Assembly (NCBI RefSeq): GCF_016765585.1
Contig: NZ_JAESWC010000023.1
Coordinates: forward strand, 1 to 64,000
Length of the DNA: 64,000 nt
Source of the DNA: Clostridium rhizosphaerae
GTDB lineage: Bacteria; Bacillota; Clostridia; Clostridiales; Clostridiaceae
Direction of reading: 5' to 3'
The position numbers and the translations under genes were made by a program. Shown here piece after piece: positions 44,009 through 51,978 of the stretch. Each line of letters opens with the position of its first letter. Within the stretch, counting starts at the first letter, position 1. Below the pieces are notes generated by a model that was not told the origin of the DNA, ran no database searches, and saw only the letters and a list, made by a program, of their open reading frames with translations.

Positions 44009-44608
44009 CTACATTTCTTTAATTGATTCTCTAAACTCATCAAGATTTTCTACTAATTCTTCATACAATTCCGTTTTTCTTTTAATAATATTTAAAACCT
44101 CAGGCTTATATATAAACTTGCTTTCATAAAGCAGTTTCATAGATTGTATATCAACACCTTCAATAATAAGATTATTATCTAAAGTAACCGATAACTTATA
44201 TAAATCATCTTTAATCTGCTTCTTTAGATCCTTGTTCCATTTACTCACTACCTCAGATAATAACCATATTATCCAAATTCCATCTCTTGATTTTAAGACT
44301 TTTTTTACATATGGTACTACCTCATCATCAACTGTAATCAATAAGTCAACTATTTCTTGTGCACCAGGCCAGTTCATATCTTGAATCCATTCCAAAAGTT
44401 CTGGAATTATCGATTTAACTCTTGGATATCCAATTTTCTTTAAAACTATTGCTGCATTTCTCCAATAGTTCTTTGATATTGGTTGTAGAAGTAAATGCAA
44501 TTTTGAGCCTTCAAGATTAATAAGTTGACTTATAGCATAGTCTTGTAAATATTGAGGTGCCTCTGAGTTTAGATTTTGTATATATTCTTCAATTTCAATG
44601 TTATCCAT
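44009..44608 (-). CDS. DUF5071-family HEAT-like protein
   Basis: 199 residues, all helical. YWRNAAIVLKKIGYPRVKSI followed by IPELLEWIQDMNWPGAQEIV is the diagnostic segment of DUF5071, and VVPYVKKVLKSRDGIWIIWL is a second HEAT-like repeat. No catalytic motif is present; protein binding is likely. GGAGAGAGTA precedes the ATG. It is a single-gene unit, with no attC-like element on its 3' side. Confidence 0.82.
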   Translation of the reverse strand: MDNIEIEEYIQNLNSEAPQYLQDYAISQLINLEGSKLHLLLQPISKNYWRNAAIVLKKIGYPRVKSIIPELLEWIQDMNWPGAQEIVDLLITVDDEVVPYVKKVLKSRDGIWIIWLLSEVVSKWNKDLKKQIKDDLYKLSVTLDNNLIIEGVDIQSMKLLYESKFIYKPEVLNIIKRKTELYEELVENLDEFRESIKEM

Positions 44609-44727
44609 TACTCTCTCCTAATATTTTAATCTCTAAATAGCAAAACTTATGATCATTGCATAATCCTTATTGTACTTCTGTATAACTTTATATTCTAGAA
44701 ATTCACAATATTTCCTTCATAAAAATT

Positions 44728-44757
44728 AAAGCTAGAAGAATTAATTCCTCTAGCTTT
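44728..44757 (-). terminator. Terminator after the 44807 gene
   Basis: A 15-base inverted repeat AAAGCTAGAAGAATT / AATTCCTCTAGCTTT with one mismatch. On the minus strand it is followed by AATTTTTATG. It lies 50 bases past the stop at 44807. Confidence 0.8.
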
Positions 44758-44806
44758 GCTTGATTCAATATTTAAGAATATGTATCATAATATATTTTAA
44801 TTTATA

Positions 44807-44995
44807 TTATACTATTTTCTTTTTAACATTGTTTTTCATTATACTACCTGAGCTATTTTTCTTTATTTGTTCAAGTATATCAAAAAATGATGCACCTTCC
44901 TCATTAGCTCTTCTTTTACGGTTATATTCATATGTATTTTCTACCTCTTTGTGCATTCTGCTTTGATCAGACTTATTAATTGGATTAACTCGCAT
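44807..44995 (-). CDS. Small hypothetical protein
   Basis: About 62 residues (MRVNPINKSDQSRMHKEVEN at the start). It is highly charged, with a helix EGASFFDILEQIKKN and a basic C-terminal tail. No domain is recognised. The ATG at 44995 has GGGAGTGATAAAA directly upstream; an ATG 5 codons earlier lies before this site. A terminator on each side makes it an independent unit. The open frame with a good ribosome binding site supports a real gene. Confidence 0.62.
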   Translation of the reverse strand: MRVNPINKSDQSRMHKEVENTYEYNRKRRANEEGASFFDILEQIKKNSSGSIMKNNVKKKIV

Positions 44996-45055
44996 TTTTA
45001 TCACTCCCATGTATAAATACGAAACCTACATTCCTTTTTATAGTGTATGGAATGA

Positions 45056-45091
45056 AAATATACCTTATTACCAGGGCAATAAGGTATATTT
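45056..45091 (-). terminator. Terminator after the anti-sigma-factor-like gene
   Basis: A perfect 14-bp inverted repeat AAATATACCTTATT / AATAAGGTATATTT with an 8-base loop. It lies 4 bases past the stop at 45095. The following T-run on the minus strand is short (TTTCATTCC), but the stem is strong. Confidence 0.8.
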
Positions 45092-45094
45092 AAC

Positions 45095-46027
45095 CTAATT
45101 TAATTCATTCCAGAACTTATGGAAAGCTTCATTATCCATCTTGAAAAAGCAATGAGAACTGTTATAAAATATATAACCATTTTTAAATAGTCTTAATTGA
45201 ACCTCGCTTCCATCCTTTAAAGTTATATATATAAACTTTTGATTTGCGTCTCCTTGGTTATCAAAAAGATTCATTAAGCTCTCTTGTGTATATGGAGTTG
45301 TATTTTTTAATTCCTTTATAAAGTTGTTTAATGACTGGAGGTTTTTCAGCTCTGTATATTGTTGTTTGTTGTTATTCCAGCTTTCGAACTTCTCTAGTGT
45401 CGCGGAACTTATATTATTTTCTATTTTTAATTTACCAAAAACATCCTCACCTGATTTTATAGTAATTCCATTGAAGCACTCAAAAAACTCTGCATTAACT
45501 ATTCCTTCTTGATTAGTATAGGTCATTATTCTGAAGCTTTTATCATACCCCTTAACAGAGTAAACCTCAGCTATACCAATTGTTGATGCAAACTCGACAG
45601 CATAATCTTTCTGCTTGCTCCATTCATCTATATTTCCTTTTGTAGTTCCAAGCTTTTCACCAAGCAATTTTTTTCCATATTCAGGACTTATTTTTGTACC
45701 TGATTGAGTATATATTCTTCCTTCATATACAATAAGCCCTATCATATTCGCCTTTGAACCTTTTTGATTTGGTAATTGAATTTTAGGTATATTGATACCC
45801 TCTCCAGAGTTTGAGACTACAGGAGGAGTAGTTGCTTTTTTCTCTACGAGCTTATGCCCAAATATTCCAAGGTTTGTAACTATCACAATAGTAGCTGCTA
45901 AAGCAGCTATTCTTTTCATGGAAAACTTATTATTTTGTTTTTGTGATATTTTTTCTGCCAGTCTTTGCTCCATTTCTTTATCTGGAACTAGCTTTTCAAT
46001 TGCACTCTTAATTTCGTCCCTTTTCAT
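45095..46027 (-). CDS. Membrane protein, probable anti-sigma factor paired with the ECF sigma gene
   Basis: 310 residues. The cytoplasmic N-terminus (MKRDEIKSAIEKLVPDKEME, QRLAEKISQK) is followed by a single membrane segment (RIAALAATIVIVTNLGIFG) and an extracytoplasmic domain of ~240 residues with no known motif. The gene overlaps the ECF sigma stop by 4 bases, the standard sigma/anti-sigma arrangement, so it probably holds the sigma factor at the membrane until a signal arrives. The start resembles DUF3600-type anti-sigma proteins. It ends at a strong terminator. Confidence 0.75.
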   Translation of the reverse strand: MKRDEIKSAIEKLVPDKEMEQRLAEKISQKQNNKFSMKRIAALAATIVIVTNLGIFGHKLVEKKATTPPVVSNSGEGINIPKIQLPNQKGSKANMIGLIVYEGRIYTQSGTKISPEYGKKLLGEKLGTTKGNIDEWSKQKDYAVEFASTIGIAEVYSVKGYDKSFRIMTYTNQEGIVNAEFFECFNGITIKSGEDVFGKLKIENNISSATLEKFESWNNNKQQYTELKNLQSLNNFIKELKNTTPYTQESLMNLFDNQGDANQKFIYITLKDGSEVQLRLFKNGYIFYNSSHCFFKMDNEAFHKFWNELN

Positions 46028-46512
46028 AACTGCTCTCCCTCCAATTCTATTTTTAATGTGTGTCGTCCACGTTTTAAGCGCATTTTTACAGCAGACTCTG
46101 ATATATTAAGTATTTCTGATATATACTTAACACTATAATCTTCAAAGTAATAAAGATAAATAACATCCTTGTACTTGGAAGATAGCTTTAAAATCTCCTC
46201 CATGACATTCATATCATTAGAATTGTCATAGTAGCTCTCAATATCCTCCTGTTTAAACACCCGTTTATGCCATACACTTCTAAGCATATCTTTACATATA
46301 TTGATAGTTACTCTGATTAGCCAAGCTTTTTCATGTTCTTCATCAACAAATTGCGGGCTCTTGTAAATTAGTTTAAAAAAAGCTTCCTGAATAGCTTCCT
46401 CTGCATCCTCTTTATTACCAAGGTAAACCATGCAAACTTTAAATATCATATCACTGTATAAATTGTACTTTTGTGCGAAATCATCAGTTTTATATTTAGA
46501 CGGCTTCTCCAA
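46024..46512 (-). CDS. ECF-type RNA polymerase sigma factor
   Basis: About 162 residues. Region 2 contains YLGNKEDAEEAIQEAFFKLI and EKAWLIRVTINICKDMLRS; region 4 contains a HTH in YFEDYSVKYISEILNISESA followed by VKMRLKRGRHTLK. It directs a small regulon, probably including its own operon. The start is a TTG at 46512 with AGGAGG 8 bases before it; a TTG two codons earlier is too close to that site. It is followed by the anti-sigma-type gene. Confidence 0.9.
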   Translation of the reverse strand: MEKPSKYKTDDFAQKYNLYSDMIFKVCMVYLGNKEDAEEAIQEAFFKLIYKSPQFVDEEHEKAWLIRVTINICKDMLRSVWHKRVFKQEDIESYYDNSNDMNVMEEILKLSSKYKDVIYLYYFEDYSVKYISEILNISESAVKMRLKRGRHTLKIELEGEQL

Positions 46513-46652
46513 AATCAAAACCTCCTTTCATCTATAACACGAATCAAAGTGGCTGATAGTCACATTTAAAATAATAAAAAATAACTTTTTTTATTGAGTA
46601 GTGCTAATTATATTAAAGTACTATTTATAGATGTTTTTGAGATTATAATATT

Positions 46653-46686
46653 TTAAGGGAGACCTTCATTAGGAGGTCTCCCTTAA
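46653..46686. terminator. Terminator hairpin between the 46722 gene and the ECF operon
   Basis: A perfect 13-bp stem TTAAGGGAGACCT / AGGTCTCCCTTAA with an 8-base loop. T-rich sequence follows on the plus strand (TTTTG), while on the minus strand the tract is AT-mixed. It lies 36 bases past the minus-strand stop at 46722 and is positioned as its terminator. Confidence 0.75.
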
Positions 46687-46721
46687 TTTTGAGAGCTAAA
46701 GGGCATCAAAATAAAAAAGTC

Positions 46722-47642
46722 TTACTGCGTTCTTCTAAAATTCTTTAAGAACTTTGCTCTTTCAATTGCCTTTATAGATTTCCACCAGTTTTCACTAATT
46801 GTTGACTCTTTGGGATACTTTTCGTTATTTTCAAACCATGACCATGAGATTGGCCAAACATCATTTTCTAGTAGAGTATCACATAAAAAATCTAATTCTA
46901 CATTAATAATATCTTTATTATCTTGATAAAAAATACTATCTTCAAATTTGATATAATCCGACGGTCTATAACCATAGTAAGGCCACTGCTCTGGGTTTCG
47001 CTGGATAGAGTTATTTACTAGTTCTTTTAGTCTTAACTCCAATTTATCATAATCATAACCCTTAATCTGTGCATGTTTCATAGCATTAACCAAGGAAATA
47101 TATCCAGTTGGCCCCATATCTCCAAGATTATCATCGAATAGTTTTACCAGCATCTTACCAATAAGTTCTAATGCCGCCGAATACATTTTTGAGTCACAAT
47201 AATTCTCAATGATAAATGAACAAAATCCTAAAATAACACCTGTACTTTCAGTTATATTATACTTTTCATCATAATTATAATAACTAGCATGAGGATAATC
47301 TTTGTTTGTAATCGCAGTAAAAGTACAACCTTTCGGAAAGTTTAATTCAGTATCAATGTACCTCTTTATGCCTAAATATATTGGATGCTGCATATCAAAG
47401 AATTCAATATCCTTTAAGATATTAATACTAAATAGCGTTGCCATTGGTAATGAGTTTACATTCCAATTATCAGGATCAACCGCATTGCCAAATCCACCAT
47501 CCTCGTTTTGATAATACATTAAGGCGTTAACCACATCTTCTTTATTTCCGTTCTCAAAATGATAATTCCATATTGCAAGCTCAAGTTCTCTTGCATTTCT
47601 ATGCATCCAAGATGCTACATGGTTTAAGTTTACTTTCTTCAT
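46722..47642 (-). CDS. Terpene-cyclase/prenyltransferase-like (alpha/alpha barrel) repeat protein
   Basis: About 306 residues. LMYYQNEDGGFGNAVDPDNW contains a QW-type repeat (QxxDGGFG), and further helices (for example ASYYNYDEKYNITESTGVIL) fit an alpha/alpha barrel. No DxDD or other catalytic motif of squalene-hopene cyclase is visible, so it is probably a binding or unknown-activity member. The ATG at 47642 has GGGGGGTATTT before it; an ATG 5 codons upstream lies before this. It is a single-gene unit. Confidence 0.72.
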   Translation of the reverse strand: MKKVNLNHVASWMHRNARELELAIWNYHFENGNKEDVVNALMYYQNEDGGFGNAVDPDNWNVNSLPMATLFSINILKDIEFFDMQHPIYLGIKRYIDTELNFPKGCTFTAITNKDYPHASYYNYDEKYNITESTGVILGFCSFIIENYCDSKMYSAALELIGKMLVKLFDDNLGDMGPTGYISLVNAMKHAQIKGYDYDKLELRLKELVNNSIQRNPEQWPYYGYRPSDYIKFEDSIFYQDNKDIINVELDFLCDTLLENDVWPISWSWFENNEKYPKESTISENWWKSIKAIERAKFLKNFRRTQ

Positions 47643-47739
47643 AAATACCCCCCACAAGTTAATATTTGTCTTTAGCTTGTACCTTATTTACTTCTTTTAG
47701 TATACCATATCTTGTAAGTACATTATTACTTAATAAAAA

Positions 47740-47770
47740 ATGTGCTACCTAAACAAATTAGGTAACACAT
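47740..47770 (-). terminator. Terminator overlapping the 3' end of the CD3324-like gene
   Basis: A 13-base inverted repeat ATGTGCTACCTAA / TTAGGTAACACAT with one mismatch. On the minus strand it is followed by TTTTTATTAAG. The stop codon of the 47758 gene lies in the stem. Confidence 0.85.
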
Positions 47771-48051
47771 TCTATATTATGGTATTTCCTCGTTTCTAAA
47801 ATAATCCTCTGTATACTTTTGTATGACAAATAATACTTCTCTGAAAGGGATTTTGTGCACATTCCCTTTAAATAATCTTCATATATACTTGCATTCCTTT
47901 TGGAAAGTTCGCTTTTGCTATTGGTTAGTTTCCCCCAAGCAATTTTATTTTCTTCTTTCTTCGGTATATAAATGAATTCACCATCCACATAGTTTTGAAT
48001 TATCTCTAGTATTTCACTCGGGAAAATATCCCTTGCGTTTGAATAGCTCAT
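47758..48051 (-). CDS. CD3324-family putative DNA-binding protein (Mor-like)
   Basis: 97 residues. IFPSEILEIIQNYVDGEFIY and IPKKEENKIAWGKLTNSKSE are the CD3324-family block. YLKGMCTKSLSEKYYLSYKS followed by IQRIILE is a helix-turn-helix, similar to phage Mor-type activators. It is probably a small regulator. The start context (AGGAGCATCAA-ATGAGCTATT) closely matches that of the DUF1062 gene upstream, and both are preceded by the same hairpin leader. Confidence 0.83.
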   Translation of the reverse strand: MSYSNARDIFPSEILEIIQNYVDGEFIYIPKKEENKIAWGKLTNSKSELSKRNASIYEDYLKGMCTKSLSEKYYLSYKSIQRIILETRKYHNIECVT

Positions 48052-48171
48052 TTGATGCTCCTCCTAAATATGGTTTTACTTTAGGATTAGCAAAGGCTAT
48101 TTTTTACAACTTATTAACTACCTTTATGCAATAGCCCCTGCTATGCACAAAAAATATATCTTCTCATAAAA
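48041..48171 (-). repeat. Duplicated 5' leader, copy B (in front of the CD3324-like gene)
   Basis: About 130 bp homologous to copy A at 48868-48990. It includes the first codons (MSYS/MSYL), the ribosome binding site and an inverted repeat: GCAAAGGCTATT at 48090-48101 and AATAGCCCCTGC at 48130-48141 on the plus strand. In the gene sense the hairpin comes about 30 bases before the Shine-Dalgarno. No T-run follows, so a leader control element is more likely than a terminator. Confidence 0.65.
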
Positions 48172-48260
48172 CAATGCTCCCTTCTTAACTACCCTTACAC
48201 AAATTTTACCAAAACTGCTTCATGATTGCAACAGATGCTTACAGCCAATAGAATATAGTA

Positions 48261-48878
48261 TCATATTGCGCCCTCTAAGGTTTCTATATTATCTACTACC
48301 TGTAAAACATGTATCTCCATTCCATCCCGCACCTTTATATTTGATGAATTTTTATTATCATTAACAAAGACTATCCCTTTTTCAATCATACTCTTAATTT
48401 TACTCCTTGAAATTTCAAGTATGTCACTTAAAAGCTTATCAACTCTTAAGTCTATTGGATACTTGCAAATAATCTCAATAACAAGTTCATTTTCTTTTAT
48501 ATAGTATGCTTCTAATTTTCTTTGAACTAATCTATAACTTATATCATCTAAAAAAACTTCAGCTTTATTCGTGTTATATATACTTGAATTAAAGGCATAT
48601 TCTCTGACCAAATCTCTGTCGTTGGAAAGAAATTTATTATACTCATTCTTACTAATATTACAAGGCTTTATTCTTTCATATATAGTCATATTCCAAGTTG
48701 ATTTACATTTTTCACATTTATAAATTAACCAAATATCAATGCTATTTTTATTTGCATTTATTCTAAATTTTTCACTATTTATATAATTTGTTTTTTCATT
48801 GCACTTAGGACAACTTCTTTTTACTATCGGTAAGTTTTGAGGGACTAGTTCCCATTGATGTTTATTTAAATAGCTCAT
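48261..48878 (-). CDS. DUF1062-family protein
   Basis: About 205 residues. WELVPQNLPIVKRSCPKCNE, SEKFRINANKNSIDIWLIYK and CEKCKSTWNMTIYERIKP give the DUF1062 zinc-ribbon signature (two CxxC pairs). The C-terminal part (LLSDILEISRSKIKSMIEKG, IVFVNDN) looks like an S4 RNA-binding domain. The function is unknown; RNA binding is suggested. The ATG at 48878 has TTGGAGGAGCATA before it. It shares its leader with the CD3324-like gene. Confidence 0.85.
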   Translation of the reverse strand: MSYLNKHQWELVPQNLPIVKRSCPKCNEKTNYINSEKFRINANKNSIDIWLIYKCEKCKSTWNMTIYERIKPCNISKNEYNKFLSNDRDLVREYAFNSSIYNTNKAEVFLDDISYRLVQRKLEAYYIKENELVIEIICKYPIDLRVDKLLSDILEISRSKIKSMIEKGIVFVNDNKNSSNIKVRDGMEIHVLQVVDNIETLEGAI

Positions 48879-48990
48879 TATGCTCCTCCAAGTCATTTAT
48901 TTTTGGATTTGCAAAGGCTATTTCACTATATTTTCAACTAATAATGCAATAGCCTCTGCTATGCATTAAAAATATCTATTGTCATAAAAA
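48868..48990 (-). repeat. Duplicated 5' leader, copy A (in front of the DUF1062 gene)
   Basis: The partner of copy B. It carries the inverted repeat GCAAAGGCTATT (48911-48922) and AATAGCCTCTGC (48948-48959) on the plus strand, and the same GGAGGAGCAT start context. Both copies also share CTATGCA just outside the hairpin. Two unrelated genes thus use one leader, a sign of duplication or shared regulation. Confidence 0.65.
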
Positions 48991-49045
48991 ATTCCTCCAA
49001 TCTTTTTTCTAAATATATTTTATCAGCTCTACATACTGCATAAAA

Positions 49046-49076
49046 CCTCATTCTTATTTTATAAATAAGAATGAGG
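49046..49076 (-). terminator. Strong terminator between the 49271 gene and the DUF1062 gene
   Basis: A perfect 14-bp stem CCTCATTCTTATTT / AAATAAGAATGAGG with a 3-base loop. On the minus strand TTTTATGC follows. The ~190 bases between it and the 49271 stop hold no recognisable gene on either strand. Confidence 0.85.
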
Positions 49077-49270
49077 TCAGAATACCACCTGTTATTCAAA
49101 AGCACACATATAGATAGCATAATAGCTTCGTCTATCATCCATTTGACTGTTATTCATGGACAATGGAAAATTGTAAACTATAAGGTACGCCAGCACCCTA
49201 TTTTTATTTTCTGTATTTCTTATTTATATTACATCAAAGTTTTCCTAATTGTTTAATCTAGAATACAATC

Positions 49271-50149
49271 TTATATGTAACCCTTATACCAAGTTGGAAC
49301 GGGATTCTGCATATTATCATACCACTCAAGAACTTCTTTGGCCTGATTTATCATCGTGTCAATTTCACTTCGCCCAAATGGAATTGCCCAAGGTATAGAT
49401 GATATGGTATTGCTTGAAATGTATAATGCAAGCAATCGCCAAAAATCCATTGGTACTTTTTCATGAAAATAGCCATTTACCATGCCAGAAGCAAAAAGTG
49501 GCGATTTTTGTGCACTCCAAACAATTCGATTAAATTCCTCCCATGGATCACCAAAATCATCTCTATCAAAGTCAATAATTTGCAGTTTGCCATCATAATC
49601 AATCATCATATTTCCGACATGGTAATCACCATGCTGATAGCATTGTGGACGACTTTTCAGCAAATAGCGGTTTGTATTTATATAATCAATAAAAGATTGT
49701 CCGTTATCATATTTTATCGGGCAATCTTTATACATTTGGATTTTTCGCTCGATTTTACGATTAAATCGTACCTCCCATTCCTCCTGCGTATCAGGCGCTG
49801 AAATAGTATGAATATGCTTTAGTATTTGACCCGCCTCAATTCCATAAGCGTACTGTTCTGTATCAGTTAACATCATAAGTACCTCTTCGAAATCTTTTCC
49901 TTCAATCCAACTTTGTAAGGAATATACACCTTCGTCACAAGTACCAAATGCAATCGGCTTACACATAGGAACACCGAGAGCCTCCACACACTGCATCATT
50001 TCAAATTCAACACTCTTGCGTTCTAGTTGCTCTATTTTTGAAATACGTAGCAAATATTTTTTCCCATCAGATGTTGTAACGCAATATTTTTTATCACCTG
50101 ACCATCCCTTTGCAATCTGTATCTTGGTCTTAAAATCGTATATAGACAA
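49271..50149 (-). CDS. Aminoglycoside phosphotransferase family protein
   Basis: 292 residues. The N-lobe starts with TTSDGKKYLLRISK, a kinase ATP-lobe strand, and QCYQHGDYHVGNMMIDYDGK carries the Brenner motif HGDYHxGN, with LQIIDFDRDDFGDPWEEFNR holding the metal Asp. Members include antibiotic kinases; substrate unknown. The start codon is TTG with AGGAGATGAATAGGA before it. The upstream 460 bases are AT-rich with a direct repeat, a hairpin and element CL3. Confidence 0.88.
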   Translation of the reverse strand: MSIYDFKTKIQIAKGWSGDKKYCVTTSDGKKYLLRISKIEQLERKSVEFEMMQCVEALGVPMCKPIAFGTCDEGVYSLQSWIEGKDFEEVLMMLTDTEQYAYGIEAGQILKHIHTISAPDTQEEWEVRFNRKIERKIQMYKDCPIKYDNGQSFIDYINTNRYLLKSRPQCYQHGDYHVGNMMIDYDGKLQIIDFDRDDFGDPWEEFNRIVWSAQKSPLFASGMVNGYFHEKVPMDFWRLLALYISSNTISSIPWAIPFGRSEIDTMINQAKEVLEWYDNMQNPVPTWYKGYI

Positions 50150-50312
50150 TCCTATTCATCTCCTACAAAAAAACAAATATTATGTTAGATAAATTACTAT
50201 TTATTAACTTATTTTATTTCAATTGCAGCTCTATAAAAATATATTATTCCATTTATGATGGCGACAATCTATTTGCATTCTATCCCATATACATAGATAC
50301 CATCTCATATTC

Positions 50313-50404
50313 AAATATAAACCTATAAAAATATTCATATATTTAAATATAGACCTATAGAAATATATAAATATTTACTGCAAACATGCGGGTTTGCAAT
50401 AAAT
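50313..50404. repeat. AT-rich upstream region with a 22-bp direct repeat and a hairpin
   Basis: Two 22-bp near-identical copies at 50313-50334 and 50345-50366 share the pattern AAATATARACCTATARAAAT, with centres 32 bp apart (about three helical turns). Next to them lies a hairpin TGCAAAC/GTTTGCA with AT-flank pairing (50373-50404). They sit 160-250 bp upstream of the phosphotransferase gene. Operator function is possible but not shown. The rest of 50150-50526 holds no gene I can see. Confidence 0.45.
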
Positions 50405-50529
50405 TTGCTTTCTATAATATAAAAAAATATGCTCATATCTACATTATTATTAAACAGCCCATTATTTATTTTGTTTTAACATTTTTAGTTTTGTCCAATC
50501 TATTAGTCAATTGCAATAAGATTTCAACA

Positions 50530-50590
50530 ACTGTCACATACTCCTGACACCGAGAAGCTTAGTGCAACTGAACTTAACTTAGCAGATTAA
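50530..50590 (-). repeat. CL3: partial attC-like element after the broken QueG-like gene
   Basis: A plus-strand stretch reading CTGACACCGAGAAGCTTAGT matches the corresponding part of CL11 (CCGACACCGAGAAGCCTAG) and CL7. An inner CTTAG/CTTAG-type arm follows. The outer TAACG and GTTATATG ends are not recognisable. It lies just past the 3' end of the QueG-like fragment, in the same orientation as the others. Confidence 0.5.
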
Positions 50591-50609
50591 ATATCAATTC
50601 ATAGTGCTC

Positions 50610-50990
50610 TTATAATTTATAACTATTATTTTTCATATATTTTTGTGTCCATGTACAATTAGCTAAACACTTTAAACAACCGATACAGTTGTATACATCC
50701 AGAATTAAATCCCTATGAACATTTCTATTCCAAGTGCAGCCATGAATTACTCCTGCTGGACAAATATCCTTACAAACTGTACATTCTCCGCAGCTAGACG
50801 TTAGAATCGGTTTATTTTCAGTAGGCAATTGCGCATTTGTCAATACTGTACACATACAAAATGCACTTCCATATTCCTCGGTAACTAACAAGTTGTCTTT
50901 TCCAATCCAACCTAACCCTGATAAAAGGGCAATAGCTTTATGTGGAAGTGGAGTTGTTTTCGTTGCTTCATCATATAATCCGTTTGTCAA
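50610..50990 (-). pseudogene. C-terminal fragment of an epoxyqueuosine-reductase-like (QueG-type) ferredoxin protein
   Basis: The frame encodes YDEATKTTPLPHKAIALLSG followed by LGWIGKDNLLVTEEYGSAF, then two 4Fe-4S motifs: CGECTVCKDICPAG and CIGCLKCLANC. This is the C-terminal half of a QueG-like protein; the cobalamin-binding N-terminal half (about 150 residues) is missing. Instead a GNAT N-terminus in another reading frame abuts it near 50985-51010. The gene is therefore broken. The 4Fe-4S motifs are intact, which suggests the fusion is recent. Confidence 0.78.
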
Positions 50991-51090
50991 TAGACTCCTT
51001 GTCAGAAAACTGACTAAATATAAAATTCCTATCACTTGTTTCTATATTTTTTAAAAATAATCTCTCAGTTTCTAAATCAGTAAAAAACAT
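50971..51090 (-). pseudogene. N-terminal fragment of a GNAT acetyltransferase fused upstream of the QueG-like fragment
   Basis: A minus-strand ATG at 51088-51090 with AAGGGAGGGGTTTT before it starts the peptide MFFTDLETERLFLKNIETSD followed by RNFIFSQFSDKESIDKRII and a stop at 50971-50973. LETERLxLK is the RimJ/RimL GNAT start. The rest of the acetyltransferase is missing and replaced, in another frame, by the QueG-like fragment. Expression signals are intact, so a short peptide could still be made. Confidence 0.7.
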
Positions 51091-51217
51091 AAAACCCCTC
51101 CCTTAAACATAAGCTTAATATCTATGAAGCAAATTTTATTCTAGTCCAACATCTTGTTATTCAAGTAACCTAAACTTCTAAATGTGTAAACTATACTTTC
51201 ATAGACTTGAAATTGCA

Positions 51218-51392
51218 GATAACGCTTTGTGCTGTCGACATTCCTGAACCTTGGCGCGACACGCTTGGTGAAGAAATGTGCCTTGGCGTCAATTCAATCA
51301 ACAACCTATATATTCATTATAAACCATAAACTTACACTGTACTATATAAAAAAGTCCACCAGCAAAGGCGGACGACAGCATTTGGTTATATG
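51218..51392 (-). repeat. CL4: long attC-like element
   Basis: 175 bp. Left end AGATAACGCTTTGT then box GCTGTCG; right end box CGACAGC then ATTTGGTTATATG. The boxes pair perfectly (7 of 7). The inner arm has CTTGGCG/CGCTTGG-type complementarity. The terminator hairpin GTCCGCC ... GGTGGAC with TTTTTT on the minus strand (plus 51346-51372) is inside. About 80 bp past the right end are also shared with CL6 and CL10. It lies upstream of the GNAT/QueG chimera, after the next gene unit. Confidence 0.78.
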
Positions 51393-51614
51393 TAGTTTTA
51401 ACCGTTCTCCTTTGAATAAAGTCTTTTTCAATTGACCTTAAATTATTTTTACAATATAAGAATAAGATATTTATGTTCATTATCACAACATATCACTTGT
51501 GCATTTTTATACTTCCATGACCTTATTAATCGGCAAGCTTATTCTATCTAGGAATTTTATGAATAACAATGTGGTATTGAAAGATTTCTGTTTATTAGAA
51601 ACAATTATGAAATA

Positions 51615-51899
51615 ATAAATTCTGGTTATACCGCCTGCATCTTGAAAACTACTTTATATAGCCCAAATGATAAGAAATCCATATTTGAGTTAGCTAATCA
51701 ATTTTATTTTTATAAGATAATTGATGAATTTTCTAAAGCAAATATTCCAGACGCTGGTGTAAACAAGTGAAAATGAGAAAAAAATACTATAAAACCAAGA
51801 GAAATATTAGAAACGGCAGCTATGGCAATAGGAAGAGTACTTAATGGACTTAAGACCAAGCCAATGGCAGGTAAAAATACAGGTGCTGCTAGTATTTAG
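51615..51899 (+). pseudogene. Decayed plus-strand reading frame of unknown family
   Basis: A single frame encodes INSGYTACILKTTLYSPNDK, KSIFELANQFYFYKIIDEFS and KANIPDAGVNK, then two in-frame TGA codons (51768 and 51774), then KPREILETAAMAIGRVLNGL and KTKPMAGKNTGAASI ending in TAG. The coding look continues across the stops and no start codon is evident, so it is a broken remnant. I do not recognise the family. The rest of 51400-51978 holds only the flank of CL4. Confidence 0.4.
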
Positions 51900-51978
51900 A
51901 ATACTGATTGATGCGCGCATATTTCTGCATAAGCAATGAAGGTATATCTTCATAATATACCTCCAGTAACCGCATTCA

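Noticed and set aside
49071-49256. Plus-strand open frame downstream of the 49271 gene
   Set aside because: Low-complexity composition, no ribosome binding site, and it overlaps the strong terminator at 49046-49076.
50313-50366. Possible CRISPR array from repeated AAATATARACCTATARAAATAT
   Set aside because: Only two AT-rich copies with a 10-base spacer and no cas genes; better described as a direct repeat.
51298-51486. Short minus-strand open frame within CL4 and its flank
   Set aside because: It lies in repeated non-coding DNA shared with CL6 and CL10 and has no good Shine-Dalgarno; not a gene.
51768-51776. Selenocysteine recoding at the two TGA codons
   Set aside because: No insertion element hairpin follows and the frame lacks a start codon, so decay explains it.
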